A stretch of DNA of 64,000 nt, taken from positions 124,001 to 188,000 of the forward strand of contig JAJXWB010000003.1 in NCBI GenBank assembly GCA_021781815.1, given 5' to 3'. The translations under genes and the position numbers were made by a program. The first letter of the stretch is position 1. Every line of letters begins with the position of its first letter. The notes under the pieces were generated by a model. It saw nothing but the letters and a program-made list of their open reading frames with translations, was not told the origin of the DNA and made no database searches. The DNA is from Pseudomonadota bacterium (GTDB taxonomy: Bacteria; Pseudomonadota; Alphaproteobacteria; Rhizobiales; Beijerinckiaceae). Of the stretch, positions 8,160-16,053 are shown one piece after another.

Positions 8160-9224
8160 ATGTCACTTGAAAAAATAGCCGCCGGAAAGCGTCCGGCGAA
8201 TATGGATTTCGTCAAGCTTGTTAAATATGCGCCCGGGCTGGCCCTGTCCGGCGCTCTCGCTTATGTCGCGGTGCAGATCGAGCCCCTCACGACCAAGGCG
8301 ACGCTGGCTGCGTTCGGCAAGCCGATCACCATTACCGCGCCCGTGCTCGCTCTCGTCATCGGCATGGCGCTCCATGTGATCGCTTCGCAACCGGCGTTCA
8401 CTCCGGGACTCACGCTCTCGATCAAGAAGATTCTTCGCTGGGCGATTGCACTGTTCGGGTTGAAGATCGCGCTGACCGATATTCTCGCCCTCGGTTTTGG
8501 CATGGCGCTCATGGTCGTCGTCTCGATGGCGTTCACGCTGGTGTCCGGCGTCATCCTTGCGCGGCTGTTTGGCCGCAGCGATCTGCTCGGCGCAATTGCG
8601 GGTGGAGCGACCGCAGTCTGCGGCGCCTCCGCTGCGCTGGCGACCGCCTCGGTGCTGCCGGATTATCGCGAGAAGGAATCCGACACGGCGTTCGTCGCGA
8701 TCACCGTCAACCTGCTTGCGACGTTCGCAATGGTCTTCTACCCGCTGGTGTGCGCAGCCGCGGGTTTCGACCCGCGCGCGACAGGCGTCTTTCTCGGCGC
8801 AACGATCCACGACGTGGCGCAGGTCGTCGGCGCCGGCTACGCAGTCTCGGATACGGTCGGCAATACGGCGACCGTCGTCAAGTTGTTCCGCGTCTTCATG
8901 CTGCTGCCGGTCGTGACGGGCGTGGCCTGGTGGTTCTCCACGAAGGGCGCGGACGCGCATAAGGCCAAGGTGCCCGTTCCAGTCTTCGCGATCATGTTCG
9001 TCGTGTTCGTCATCATCAACACGATCGGCATATTGCCGCCGACGCCGAAGATGATCCTCATCGAAATCTCTCGCTGGGGGCTTCTGATCGCGATCGCGGC
9101 GCTCGGACTCAATACGTCGCTGCGCTCGGTGTTCGGCGTGGGGCCGCGTCACCTGCTCATCGTACTCGGCGCGACTGTCGTGATTTTCGTCATCCCGCTC
9201 GTCTGGCTTGTAATCGCGCGCTAG
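8160..9224 (+). CDS. YeiH-family putative sulfate/sulfur-anion exporter
   Basis: A 354-residue membrane protein with about ten hydrophobic helices and the Gly-rich family core GGATAVCGASAALAT, followed by GATIHDVAQVVGAGY. It belongs to the YeiH/UPF0324 family annotated as putative sulfate exporters; substrate evidence for the family is limited. The ATG at 8160 has AGGAAG upstream. Position between an SQR-like gene and dsrE2-tusA suggests removal of sulfite or sulfate made by sulfur oxidation. The cytoplasmic N-terminus is short (MSLEKIAAGKRPANMD). Confidence 0.85.
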   Translation: MSLEKIAAGKRPANMDFVKLVKYAPGLALSGALAYVAVQIEPLTTKATLAAFGKPITITAPVLALVIGMALHVIASQPAFTPGLTLSIKKILRWAIALFGLKIALTDILALGFGMALMVVVSMAFTLVSGVILARLFGRSDLLGAIAGGATAVCGASAALATASVLPDYREKESDTAFVAITVNLLATFAMVFYPLVCAAAGFDPRATGVFLGATIHDVAQVVGAGYAVSDTVGNTATVVKLFRVFMLLPVVTGVAWWFSTKGADAHKAKVPVPVFAIMFVVFVIINTIGILPPTPKMILIEISRWGLLIAIAALGLNTSLRSVFGVGPRHLLIVLGATVVIFVIPLVWLVIAR

Positions 9225-9275
9225 ATATGCGGGACACTGCCCAATCGCCTTTCAAGAATCATCGGAGGAATCGAA

Positions 9276-9782
9276 ATGGCCGAAGCTGAACCAAACGGCG
9301 TCAACGCCAAATCAATGACGATCATCGTCACCAAGGGATCGCTCGACTGGGCGTATCCGCCCTTCATTCTCGGCACGACGGCGGCCGCCATGGGCGTCGA
9401 CGTGACGATGTTCTTCACGTTCTACGGCCTGTCGCTTCTGAAAAAGAAGCTCGACCTGCAAGTGTCCGCGCTCGGAAATCCAGCAATGAAAATGCCGATG
9501 ATGGGCATGCACATGGGTATGCCGAACATCGTCAACATGCTGCCGGGCGTGGATGCGGCGGCGTCTGTCATGATGAAGAACATGATCAAGAAGAAGGGCG
9601 TCGCCTCGATCGAGGAACTCCGCGAAGCAGCGATCGAGTCCGACATCAACGTCATCGCCTGTCAAATGACGATGGACCTGTTCGAATTCAAGAAAGAAGA
9701 CATGATCGACGGCGTGAAGCTCGGCGGTGCGGCGACCTACATGGAACAGGCGCTGAAGTCGCACATAAATCTCTATATCTGA
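9276..9782 (+). CDS. dsrE2: DsrE2-type sulfurtransferase with Met-rich segment
   Basis: A 168-residue DsrE/DsrF-like family protein of the DsrE2 type. It has a hydrophobic N-terminal half (PPFILGTTAAAMGVDVTMFF), a methionine-rich loop with eight Met in residues 71-88, and a single cysteine, Cys129 (NVIACQMTMD), which would carry persulfide. DsrE2 proteins often neighbour tusA and rhodanese genes in sulfur oxidisers and act in cytoplasmic sulfur trafficking. GGAGG lies 8 bases before the ATG. The next gene is tusA, 31 bases on. Confidence 0.9.
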   Translation: MAEAEPNGVNAKSMTIIVTKGSLDWAYPPFILGTTAAAMGVDVTMFFTFYGLSLLKKKLDLQVSALGNPAMKMPMMGMHMGMPNIVNMLPGVDAAASVMMKNMIKKKGVASIEELREAAIESDINVIACQMTMDLFEFKKEDMIDGVKLGGAATYMEQALKSHINLYI

Positions 9783-9813
9783 CCCGAAGAAACTGGCTCT
9801 CAGGAGGACTTGA

Positions 9814-10041
9814 ATGGCTGACAAGACACTCGACGCGAAAGGGCTGAACTGCCCGCTTCCCATTCTGCGCGCGAAGAAGACGCTGAAGGACGTGCCGCGC
9901 GGCGGGACGCTGGAAATTCTTGCGACCGATCCTGGCTCGGTCGCCGACTTCGCAGCATTTTGCAAGACGACCGGCAATGAACTCATGGAGTCAACCGCTG
10001 ACGGCGGCGTCTACCGGTTTCTGATCAAGCACACTGGCTAG
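9814..10041 (+). CDS. tusA: TusA sulfur-carrier protein
   Basis: A 75-residue TusA protein with the hallmark CPLP motif (Cys13, GLNCPLPILRAKK). TusA carries sulfane sulfur as a persulfide on this cysteine and in sulfur oxidisers passes it to DsrEFH. AGGAGG lies upstream of the ATG. It closes the plus-strand unit, and a GC-rich palindrome follows 26 bases after the stop. It completes the relay TusA to DsrE to DsrC to DsrAB encoded in this island. Confidence 0.95.
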   Translation: MADKTLDAKGLNCPLPILRAKKTLKDVPRGGTLEILATDPGSVADFAAFCKTTGNELMESTADGGVYRFLIKHTG

Positions 10042-10067
10042 ATCGCCTCGCGCTTCGCACCATACAG

Positions 10068-10089
10068 CGGCCGGGCGATCGCCCGGCCG
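10068..10089 (+). terminator. GC palindrome with T-rich tail after tusA
   Basis: A perfect 22-base palindrome (CGGCCGGGCGA and its complement) lies 26 bases after the tusA stop and is followed by TTTCTGTTCC on the plus strand. This fits an intrinsic terminator for the sqr-to-tusA transcript. It lies between tusA and the convergent ferritin-like gene and may serve both. Confidence 0.65.
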
Positions 10090-10217
10090 TTTCTGTTCCG
10101 GCCGCGTCTGTCGAGCAGACTCCCAAGCAGCGCGCCTTCCATGTCGAGCGCCACGCCTTCGCCCGGCGCATCGAGAATCGTGATCGACTCGCTCGCAAGC
10201 GGCGCGCCGGCGCCGGG

Positions 10218-10778
10218 TCAGCGATCGGCCGCCCACCGCCCGAACGCGGGCCTGTGCCGCTCGCGCGAGGCTTCCATGAGTCTGGAAAACACCGCCGCAA
10301 TGCCGGGGTAGTCGCGCACCTGCGGCAGAAGCTTCTCCTGATACAGAAGATCGTTGTCGACCTCCGCCCGCTCCGCCGCGGCGCAGGCCTGCGCGAAGGC
10401 GCCGGGAACCGCGCTTTCGATCGCCGGAGAGCCATCATGCGGATCGGCGGGCGTGGTGCGCCCATAGTGCTTCAACACACGCGTCAGAGCCGCGATGTGC
10501 CGGCTTTCCGACTGCTCGATATGCGAGAACGGCTGGACCTCGCCGAAACGCCGCATGACAGCCCGGTAGAACGCCCGCGCGTGATATTCGTCGTCAAGCG
10601 CCGCGAGCACCGCCGCCTCGGCCTCCGCTGTGAGCGGCGGGTCCGCGTCGAGCGGCGCATTCAGCGCGCATTCCGCGTCGTCATGGCTATGCCGATGGCC
10701 CTGTCCCGGTCGCTCCCCGCCGCCGTTTCGATGGCCGCGCCCCCTGCAGCAGTGATGTGTTTGCTCGTGATCAATCAT
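10218..10778 (-). CDS. Ferritin-like DUF2202-type protein with His/Cys-rich N-terminus
   Basis: A 186-residue protein. Residues 1-37 are rich in His, Cys, Gly and Arg (HEQTHHCCRGRGH, GHRHSHDDAEC) and look metal-binding. The rest is a four-helix ferritin-like domain with two E/ExxH-type sets, DDEYHARAFY with SESRHIAAL, and MEASRERHRPAF, as expected of a di-iron site. It resembles the DUF2202 family. No signal peptide was seen. The start at 10778 has GGAG upstream. It is divergent from an Rrf2 regulator with an Fe-S-type cysteine set, which suggests iron or redox control. Function is unknown. Confidence 0.72.
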   Translation of the reverse strand: MIDHEQTHHCCRGRGHRNGGGERPGQGHRHSHDDAECALNAPLDADPPLTAEAEAAVLAALDDEYHARAFYRAVMRRFGEVQPFSHIEQSESRHIAALTRVLKHYGRTTPADPHDGSPAIESAVPGAFAQACAAAERAEVDNDLLYQEKLLPQVRDYPGIAAVFSRLMEASRERHRPAFGRWAADR

Positions 10779-10895
10779 TTTCCGGACTCCGGTGCGATAA
10801 AATAACGGACGCCGCCTGGATATGCGGACGTCTCCGCAGACAAGATATGGATATGAAGTTCTATTTTTAATATATATTATAGGACAAATTACCGC

Positions 10896-11303
10896 ATGCG
10901 CATGACCGCCGCCGCGAATGGAGCCCTCAGAATCCTGACCGCCTGCGGCGTGCGCCGAACGATGACGATGTCGGAAATGGCCGATTCGCTGGGTCTCGCG
11001 GAGCCGCTGGTCGTCAAGGTCTGCCATAAACTCGCGCTCGGCGGCTACCTCGTCGGACAACGAGGCCGCAATGGCGGCTATCGACTGGCGATCCCGGCGC
11101 AGCACGTCAGCGCCATGGAAGTGATCGAGCTTTTTGAGGGACGCAGCAGCCTGTTTCCTTGCCGGCAGCACGACGACGGCGCGTGCCGAATCGCCGACCT
11201 CTGTCAGTTGCGGATGGCCTGCGAGCGGGCGTACGCCGCCTTCCGGGCCGAACTTGTTTCGCTCACGATCGCTGAACTGGCGCCCGATGACCTGCCAGGC
11301 TGA
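10896..11303 (+). CDS. Rrf2-family regulator with C-x7-C-x5-C motif (copy 1)
   Basis: A 135-residue Rrf2 protein: winged helix (SEMADSLGLAEPLVVKVCHKL) and wing (GQRGRNGGYRLA), then a cysteine loop with CRQHDDGACRIADLC and a fourth Cys at LRMAC. Rrf2 members such as NsrR, IscR and RsrR bind an Fe-S cluster in this loop and sense NO, iron-sulfur status or redox state. The ATG at 10896 is preceded by AGGACA; the ATG at 10902 is an alternative. It is divergent from the ferritin-like gene and convergent, by six bases, with a second Rrf2 gene. Confidence 0.87.
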   Translation: MRMTAAANGALRILTACGVRRTMTMSEMADSLGLAEPLVVKVCHKLALGGYLVGQRGRNGGYRLAIPAQHVSAMEVIELFEGRSSLFPCRQHDDGACRIADLCQLRMACERAYAAFRAELVSLTIAELAPDDLPG

Positions 11304-11309
11304 TCTCGT

Positions 11310-11768
11310 CTAGGCGGCCCGACATCCGGTCGGGCCGGTGAAGTCGAGAGTTTCCAGAAGCGATGCGCCGTTCGTGGTGATGTCGGCCAGCGTCAGTTCG
11401 TCCAGCGCCGCCAGGAACGCATCGGTCGCGCGCCGCAGGGCATTGCGAAGCTTGCACTTCGCGATCAGCGGGCAGGTGTTGGTCTGTGGGTCGAAACATT
11501 CGACGATGTCGAACCCGGCCTCGGTTCGACGGATGACCTCGCCGACGCCGATCGATTCCGGCGGCTTCGCAAGGCGAAACCCGCCCTTGTTACCGCGAAC
11601 GGTTTCCAGATAGCCCCATACGCCGAGCTGATGCACGCATTTCACCAGATGCGGCGTCGACACCCCGAACGCTTCCGCGACGTCGCCGACCGTCGTGAGA
11701 TTGGAACCGCGGGCGGCGGCCACCATCAGCACGCGCATCGAATAGTTGGAATAGCTCGTCAGTTTCAT
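11310..11768 (-). CDS. Rrf2-family regulator, NsrR-like (copy 2)
   Basis: A 152-residue Rrf2 protein starting MKLTSYSNYSMRVLM, with helix-turn-helix (VGDVAEAFGVSTPHLVKCVH), the wing RGNKGGFRLA, and the cluster loop CFDPQTNTCPLIAKC. This C-x7-C-x5-C spacing is the same as in the neighbouring Rrf2 gene. The N-terminus and wing resemble NsrR, a nitric-oxide-sensing repressor, but the sensed signal is not proven. It is divergent from the octahaem cytochrome operon and is its obvious candidate regulator. The start at 11768 was chosen by the conserved N-terminus; an open frame extends upstream without Rrf2 features. Confidence 0.86.
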   Translation of the reverse strand: MKLTSYSNYSMRVLMVAAARGSNLTTVGDVAEAFGVSTPHLVKCVHQLGVWGYLETVRGNKGGFRLAKPPESIGVGEVIRRTEAGFDIVECFDPQTNTCPLIAKCKLRNALRRATDAFLAALDELTLADITTNGASLLETLDFTGPTGCRAA

Positions 11769-11884
11769 CGCAAACCTTCGACCTTCGAGCCCGCCGCTCG
11801 CATTCTGAATAGACGAGAACAGCCAAGGCGCCAATGCGCGCATCGCCTGCGTCGAAACGTCGCCTACGCGCGGGTCACGTCGTA

Positions 11885-11905
11885 TCTTACAAATAGAATG
11901 TAAGA
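11885..11905. promoter_or_regulatory. Candidate Rrf2 operator upstream of the octahaem cytochrome
   Basis: TCTTACA (11885-11891) and TGTAAGA (11899-11905) form a perfect 7-bp inverted repeat with a seven-base AT-rich spacer. It lies in the gap between the divergent Rrf2 gene and the cytochrome operon, 90 bases before the cytochrome ATG. Size and symmetry suit a dimeric Rrf2 protein. Binding is inferred. Confidence 0.5.
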
Positions 11906-11994
11906 ATGTGAACGGGCGTCCGTTTGAGAAACGCCCCTTTGGAAGCGCGATTAAGGCCTCCGGAAGCGGAGGAAAAAACGGGAGGATTACGCAG

Positions 11995-13779
11995 ATGAAG
12001 CCGACGGCGTCGGATCGCATCAACTCGGCTCGGCTCACCTCATGGGCGGCGGCTTTGGCCATCTGCGCGCTGCTGGCGTCTGGCGCCAGCGCTGAAACCG
12101 CGACGGCGCCGACCGGCGCGGCCCCCCTCGCGGCCGCGCCGGCCGGAACCGACGACCCAGCCTTGCAACCGCTGAAACTGCAACGGGCGGTCCCGCGCGC
12201 GAATGGCCCGTGGACTCCCGTCGATCACGGCAAATTCGCAGCCCTCAAGGGACCGTTCAAATCGCCGCGCGACGTGACGAGCGCCTGCCTGACCTGTCAC
12301 ACCGATTCGGCGAACCAGATGAAGTCGACGATTCACTGGACCTGGTCGAAGAAAGATCCCAACACGGGCCACATGATCGGCAAGGCCAATGTGTTCAACA
12401 CATTCTGCGCCAACATCAAAAGCAACGAACAGTTCTGCACGGTTTGCCACGTCGGCTATGGCGACCCGGATCCCGCGCATTTCGTTCCCTTCAACGAGCG
12501 CGCCGAGAACCAGGTGGACTGTCTCGTCTGTCACGACCGGTCCGGCAAGTACAAGAAGATCCCGTTCCTCGGCGGCAATCCCGCCGTTGAACGCACGCGC
12601 GTGCGGCCGGGATGCAACGAGGTCTATGGCACGGAAGAGCCCTATGTCGACCCGCCGGACCTTGCGGCCGTCGCGCAGAGCGTCGGCGCGCCGAAGCGCG
12701 AAAACTGCGGCGGCTGCCATTTCTATGGCGGCGGCGGCGATGGCGTGAAGCACGGCGACCTCGACAGTTCGCTGGTGAAGGCGACCAAAGCGCTCGACGT
12801 GCATATGGATGCGAACGGGCTCAATTTTGCATGCGAGACCTGTCACGTCGCCAGCAATCACCTGCTCGCCGGCAGCCATTACGAGGTGGACGCCAAGCCC
12901 ACCGGCGGCGCCCTCATGAGGGGCTCGGCGCATGGCGGCAATCCGGCTTCGTGCCAGTCCTGCCACGGCGACATGCCGCACAAGAAAAGTACGCTCGCCA
13001 GCACGATCAACATGCACACGCGCGACATTGCATGCCAGACCTGCCACATCCCGGCAATGGCGCGCGGCGGCGTCGCCACCAAGATGAAGTGGGACTATTC
13101 GAGCGCAGGCAAGTTCGGACCCAACGGCACGCCGCTCGTCCTCAACGATGCAAAGGGCGACAATGTCTATTGGGGCGTCAAGGGCACGTTCGCATGGGGA
13201 CGGGACGTCATCCCTCAATACGCGTGGTTCAATGGATCGGAAGACTGGATGACGAATGGCGAAAAGCTTCATCCGGGGGCGGACGGAGTCGTCGAGGTCA
13301 ACCGCATTTCCGGCAGCGCGACCGACGGCAAGTCGCGGATCTGGCCGTTCAAGATCATGCGCAACAACCAGCCGTTCGACCCCGTCAACAATACCCTGAC
13401 CATATTCCACTCGTTCGGCTTCGACGACGACGCCTTCACCATCTCCGGCGACTGGAACAGGTCGATCACGGCAGGCATGAAAGACGCGAAGCTTCCCTAT
13501 TCCGGAAAATTCTCGTTCGTGCCGACGCGGATGTACTGGCCGCTCGCCCACATGGTCGCGCCGGCCGAGAAAGCGTTGCAATGCGCCGAATGCCATGCCG
13601 ACGGAGGGCGGCTCGCCTCGGTCGCCGGGGTCTACATCCCCGGGCGCGGGTCCGATCATCAACCATGGACCGAGCGTCTGGGCATGCTCGCGGTGGTTCT
13701 GAGCGCCGCGGGCGTCATCGGCCACGGCCTGCTGCGCATCATGATGTGGCTGCGCCGCCGGCGTGGCGAAGCGGCGTGA
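11995..13779 (+). CDS. Octahaem c-type cytochrome, tetrathionate reductase (OTR) family
   Basis: A 594-residue exported multihaem cytochrome. A signal peptide covers about residues 1-33 (ALAICALLASGASA). Eight CXXCH motifs are present: CLTCH, CTVCH, CLVCH, CGGCH, CETCH, CQSCH, CQTCH and CAECH, the last far toward the C-terminus. A C-terminal membrane helix (about 560-582) ends in an Arg-rich tail, anchoring it with haems in the periplasm. This matches the octahaem tetrathionate reductase family, which in vitro reduces tetrathionate and also nitrite and hydroxylamine. GGGAGGA precedes the ATG at 11995. The next gene is a cytochrome b, so electrons probably pass to or from quinone. Physiological direction is unknown. 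Confidence 0.88.
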   Translation: MKPTASDRINSARLTSWAAALAICALLASGASAETATAPTGAAPLAAAPAGTDDPALQPLKLQRAVPRANGPWTPVDHGKFAALKGPFKSPRDVTSACLTCHTDSANQMKSTIHWTWSKKDPNTGHMIGKANVFNTFCANIKSNEQFCTVCHVGYGDPDPAHFVPFNERAENQVDCLVCHDRSGKYKKIPFLGGNPAVERTRVRPGCNEVYGTEEPYVDPPDLAAVAQSVGAPKRENCGGCHFYGGGGDGVKHGDLDSSLVKATKALDVHMDANGLNFACETCHVASNHLLAGSHYEVDAKPTGGALMRGSAHGGNPASCQSCHGDMPHKKSTLASTINMHTRDIACQTCHIPAMARGGVATKMKWDYSSAGKFGPNGTPLVLNDAKGDNVYWGVKGTFAWGRDVIPQYAWFNGSEDWMTNGEKLHPGADGVVEVNRISGSATDGKSRIWPFKIMRNNQPFDPVNNTLTIFHSFGFDDDAFTISGDWNRSITAGMKDAKLPYSGKFSFVPTRMYWPLAHMVAPAEKALQCAECHADGGRLASVAGVYIPGRGSDHQPWTERLGMLAVVLSAAGVIGHGLLRIMMWLRRRRGEAA

Positions 13780-13792
13780 TTGGGAGGAAGTC

Positions 13793-14407
13793 ATGACTAC
13801 CGAACGCGTCTATCTGTTCAAGCGATTCGAACGCTTCTGGCACTGGAGCCAGGCGGCGCTGGTCATCGCCCTGCTGATTACGGGATTTCGCATCCACGGC
13901 GTCATCAGCGGGTTCGATGTGGAAACCGGCATTCGGGTCCACATGTACGCGGCCTGGGCGCTGATGGCGCTATGGGCGTTCGCGATTTTCTGGCACTTCA
14001 CCACGGGCGAGTGGCGGCAATACATTCCGACGCTCGACCGGGCCGTCGCCGTAGCCCGGTTCTACGCCTGGGGGATTTTTCTCGGCGAGGCGCACCCCTA
14101 TCACCCGACGCCCGAGCACAAGCAGAACGCGCTGCAGCGTCTGGCCTATCTCTGGGTGAAGATCCTCATCAACCCCATGATCTGGATTTCAGGACTGGCG
14201 CTTCTGTTCATGGCGCTGAACTGGACGACGCTCGAATCGGCGCGTCCGTTCGGGGTCAGCCTCCAGACGCTGGCGTGGGCGCACACCATCGCCGCCTACA
14301 TGATGGCGACATTCTTCGTGCTCCACATCTATCTCGCCACGACCGGCGCGACGCCGCTGGCGCATATCAAGGCCATGATCACCGGCTGGGAGTTGAACGA
14401 ACAATGA
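13793..14407 (+). CDS. Di-haem cytochrome b561-type membrane protein
   Basis: A 204-residue protein with four membrane helices and paired histidines in helices (FWHWSQ, RVHMYA, FWHF, LAWAHT, FFVLHI), as in b-type cytochromes that link quinone to periplasmic redox enzymes. The ATG at 13793 follows GGGAGGAA. It starts 13 bases after the octahaem cytochrome gene and its stop overlaps the next ATG (ATGA). It is the probable membrane electron-transfer partner of the octahaem protein. Confidence 0.85.
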   Translation: MTTERVYLFKRFERFWHWSQAALVIALLITGFRIHGVISGFDVETGIRVHMYAAWALMALWAFAIFWHFTTGEWRQYIPTLDRAVAVARFYAWGIFLGEAHPYHPTPEHKQNALQRLAYLWVKILINPMIWISGLALLFMALNWTTLESARPFGVSLQTLAWAHTIAAYMMATFFVLHIYLATTGATPLAHIKAMITGWELNEQ

Positions 14408-15081
14408 GCCATACAGCGAAATCATCTGCGGGCGGCCCCGGTTGGCGCGCGCTCGCTCTGGCGACGACGCTGACCGGCGTCCTGTTCGCCGCGCGCGCCG
14501 TAGCGGCGGACGTCACGGCAGGCGCCGCCGCGCCCTCCTCCGGCGTCGCAGCCGGTTTCGTGCCGCTCGACAGCGCGGATCAATTGAAGGCCTATTATTT
14601 CGTCTTTACGCGCACGCCGGCCGACCGCGCCGAATTCACGCGCTACGCGCTCAACCTGGGGCAGGCCGCTGTACAGGCCGCCGACGATCTGGCCGACAAG
14701 GCGGTCGAACGGGCCAAGGCTGACGCCGATATCATACTCGATCTCAAGGACGTCTCGCTCAACAATTACGACGCCTCCAAACAGGCGTTCCCGATGGACA
14801 ACCGGCTGTTCCTTGGCAAACTCGGATATTACTTCGACGATTCGCCATACCATTACTTCTATACGAACCCGAGCAACCTCAATCCGCTGCCCTGCCCCGA
14901 TCCCGCCGTCGCCCGGACCATCGACGAGCGGGTGAACGCCTACAAGCTTTTTGAAATGAAGGTTTACGGTCGTGTGACCGGCGCCGACGCGACGGACAAG
15001 TCGGTCGCCGTGAAGATCGCGAAAATCGAATTGTTCGACGACGGCGGTCATTTGCTGTTCGAACGCAATGCCGGGGAATAG
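14404..15081 (+). CDS. Secreted protein of unknown family coupled to the octahaem module
   Basis: A 225-residue protein with a signal peptide of about 36 residues (ALALATTLTGVLFAARAVAA, then D). It is coupled to the cytochrome b gene by an ATGA overlap. The mature part begins with helical sequence (LDSADQLKAYYFVFTRTPAD), then an acidic/basic helix, then a beta-rich C-terminal half ending IAKIELFDDGGHLLFERN. One cysteine is seen (LPCPDPA) and no haem motif. I do not recognise the family. It is probably a periplasmic partner or assembly factor of the OTR-type complex. Confidence 0.8.
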   Translation: MSHTAKSSAGGPGWRALALATTLTGVLFAARAVAADVTAGAAAPSSGVAAGFVPLDSADQLKAYYFVFTRTPADRAEFTRYALNLGQAAVQAADDLADKAVERAKADADIILDLKDVSLNNYDASKQAFPMDNRLFLGKLGYYFDDSPYHYFYTNPSNLNPLPCPDPAVARTIDERVNAYKLFEMKVYGRVTGADATDKSVAVKIAKIELFDDGGHLLFERNAGE

Positions 15082-15165
15082 TTCGACGGGCCGCGTGGGC
15101 GCGCGGCGTAGACGGGCCGAATGTTGGAACGCCGGTCCCGCCCGACCGAGACGCACGCCGCCCGA

Positions 15166-16041
15166 TCAGTCTCCGACCAGACGGGCGCGCTCCCGCGTCA
15201 ACTGCGTCCACATGTGATCCATGAAGACGCGCACGCGCGCTGCATTCTTCAGGTCCGGGTGCGTCAGAAGCCACAACGAATAGGTCGAGGGAACCGTCAC
15301 CTTCATCCGCCGCAGCCCGGTCAGCGAATCGCCGACGACACAGGGAAGGACGGCGTAGCCGAGACCAGCCGCCGCCGATACAGCCGCAGCATGCATGGAA
15401 TTCACGCGCGCGACGATGTGGGCCGGCGCAACATGTCCGGCGATCCAGACCGCGGGTTCGATATCGTCCATTGGAGGCGCAAAGGAGATGTAGTCCGCCT
15501 GGGGGCCGAGCGGGTCGGCCAGCGCAAGCGCCGAACCGACCCTGGCGTAGACGCCCCAGTGCATCGGTCCGACCTTGCGCCCGACGAGCGTGTCGGGCGG
15601 CTGCGACGTGGGGCGTATCGCAACATCGGCCTCGCGCCGCGACAGGTTGAGCGCGCCGCTCGTCAGCAGGACGTCCATGCGGATTTCCGGATAGGCGGCA
15701 TGGAACGAGGCGAACAGCGGGGCAAGCAGGCTGGCGTAAATGGAATCGGTGGTCGTGACCTTCAGGTCTCCGCGCGGACGCGAATCCTGCCCGGACAGCC
15801 GCCGTTCGAAGTCGACGATGTTGTCAGCCATGCTGTGAGCGAGCGCGATCATCTCCTCGCCGTCGACCGTTGGCGAATATCCGGTGCGCCAGCGCTCGAA
15901 CAACGGTCGACCAAGCTCGGACTCGATCTGCCCGAGGCGTCGAAACACAGTCGAGTGATTAAGGTCCAGCGCATCGGCCGCGCCGGCCAGCGACCGCGCT
16001 TCCGCGATCGCTTTCACCAGACGGAAATCATCCCAGTTCAT
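15166..16041 (-). CDS. LysR-family transcriptional regulator
   Basis: A 291-residue LysR regulator. The N-terminal helix-turn-helix is MNWDDFRLVKAIAEARSLAG with LDLNHSTVFRRLGQIESELG. The effector domain follows from about residue 92 (GDLKVTTTDSIYASLLAPLF). It resembles the subgroup of LysR proteins that start MNWDDFR. It lies tail-to-tail with the octahaem operon and upstream of a small exported protein on the same strand. Target genes are unknown. Confidence 0.9.
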   Translation of the reverse strand: MNWDDFRLVKAIAEARSLAGAADALDLNHSTVFRRLGQIESELGRPLFERWRTGYSPTVDGEEMIALAHSMADNIVDFERRLSGQDSRPRGDLKVTTTDSIYASLLAPLFASFHAAYPEIRMDVLLTSGALNLSRREADVAIRPTSQPPDTLVGRKVGPMHWGVYARVGSALALADPLGPQADYISFAPPMDDIEPAVWIAGHVAPAHIVARVNSMHAAAVSAAAGLGYAVLPCVVGDSLTGLRRMKVTVPSTYSLWLLTHPDLKNAARVRVFMDHMWTQLTRERARLVGD

Positions 16042-16053
16042 CGGCCGCGGCGT

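Noticed and set aside
5128-8166. Long minus-strand frames opposite the dioxygenase and SQR-like genes
   Set aside because: Antisense shadows of genes with recognisable catalytic motifs; low-complexity composition.
10038-10217. In-frame open reading past the TGA of the ferritin-like gene (59 more codons), possible readthrough or selenocysteine
   Set aside because: No selenocysteine insertion-type hairpin or family match was seen, the frame crosses the terminator palindrome and overlaps tusA antisense; most likely chance openness in GC-rich DNA.
12040-13794. 584-codon minus-strand frame opposite the octahaem cytochrome
   Set aside because: The plus strand holds eight CXXCH motifs and a signal peptide in register, so the opposite frame is a shadow.
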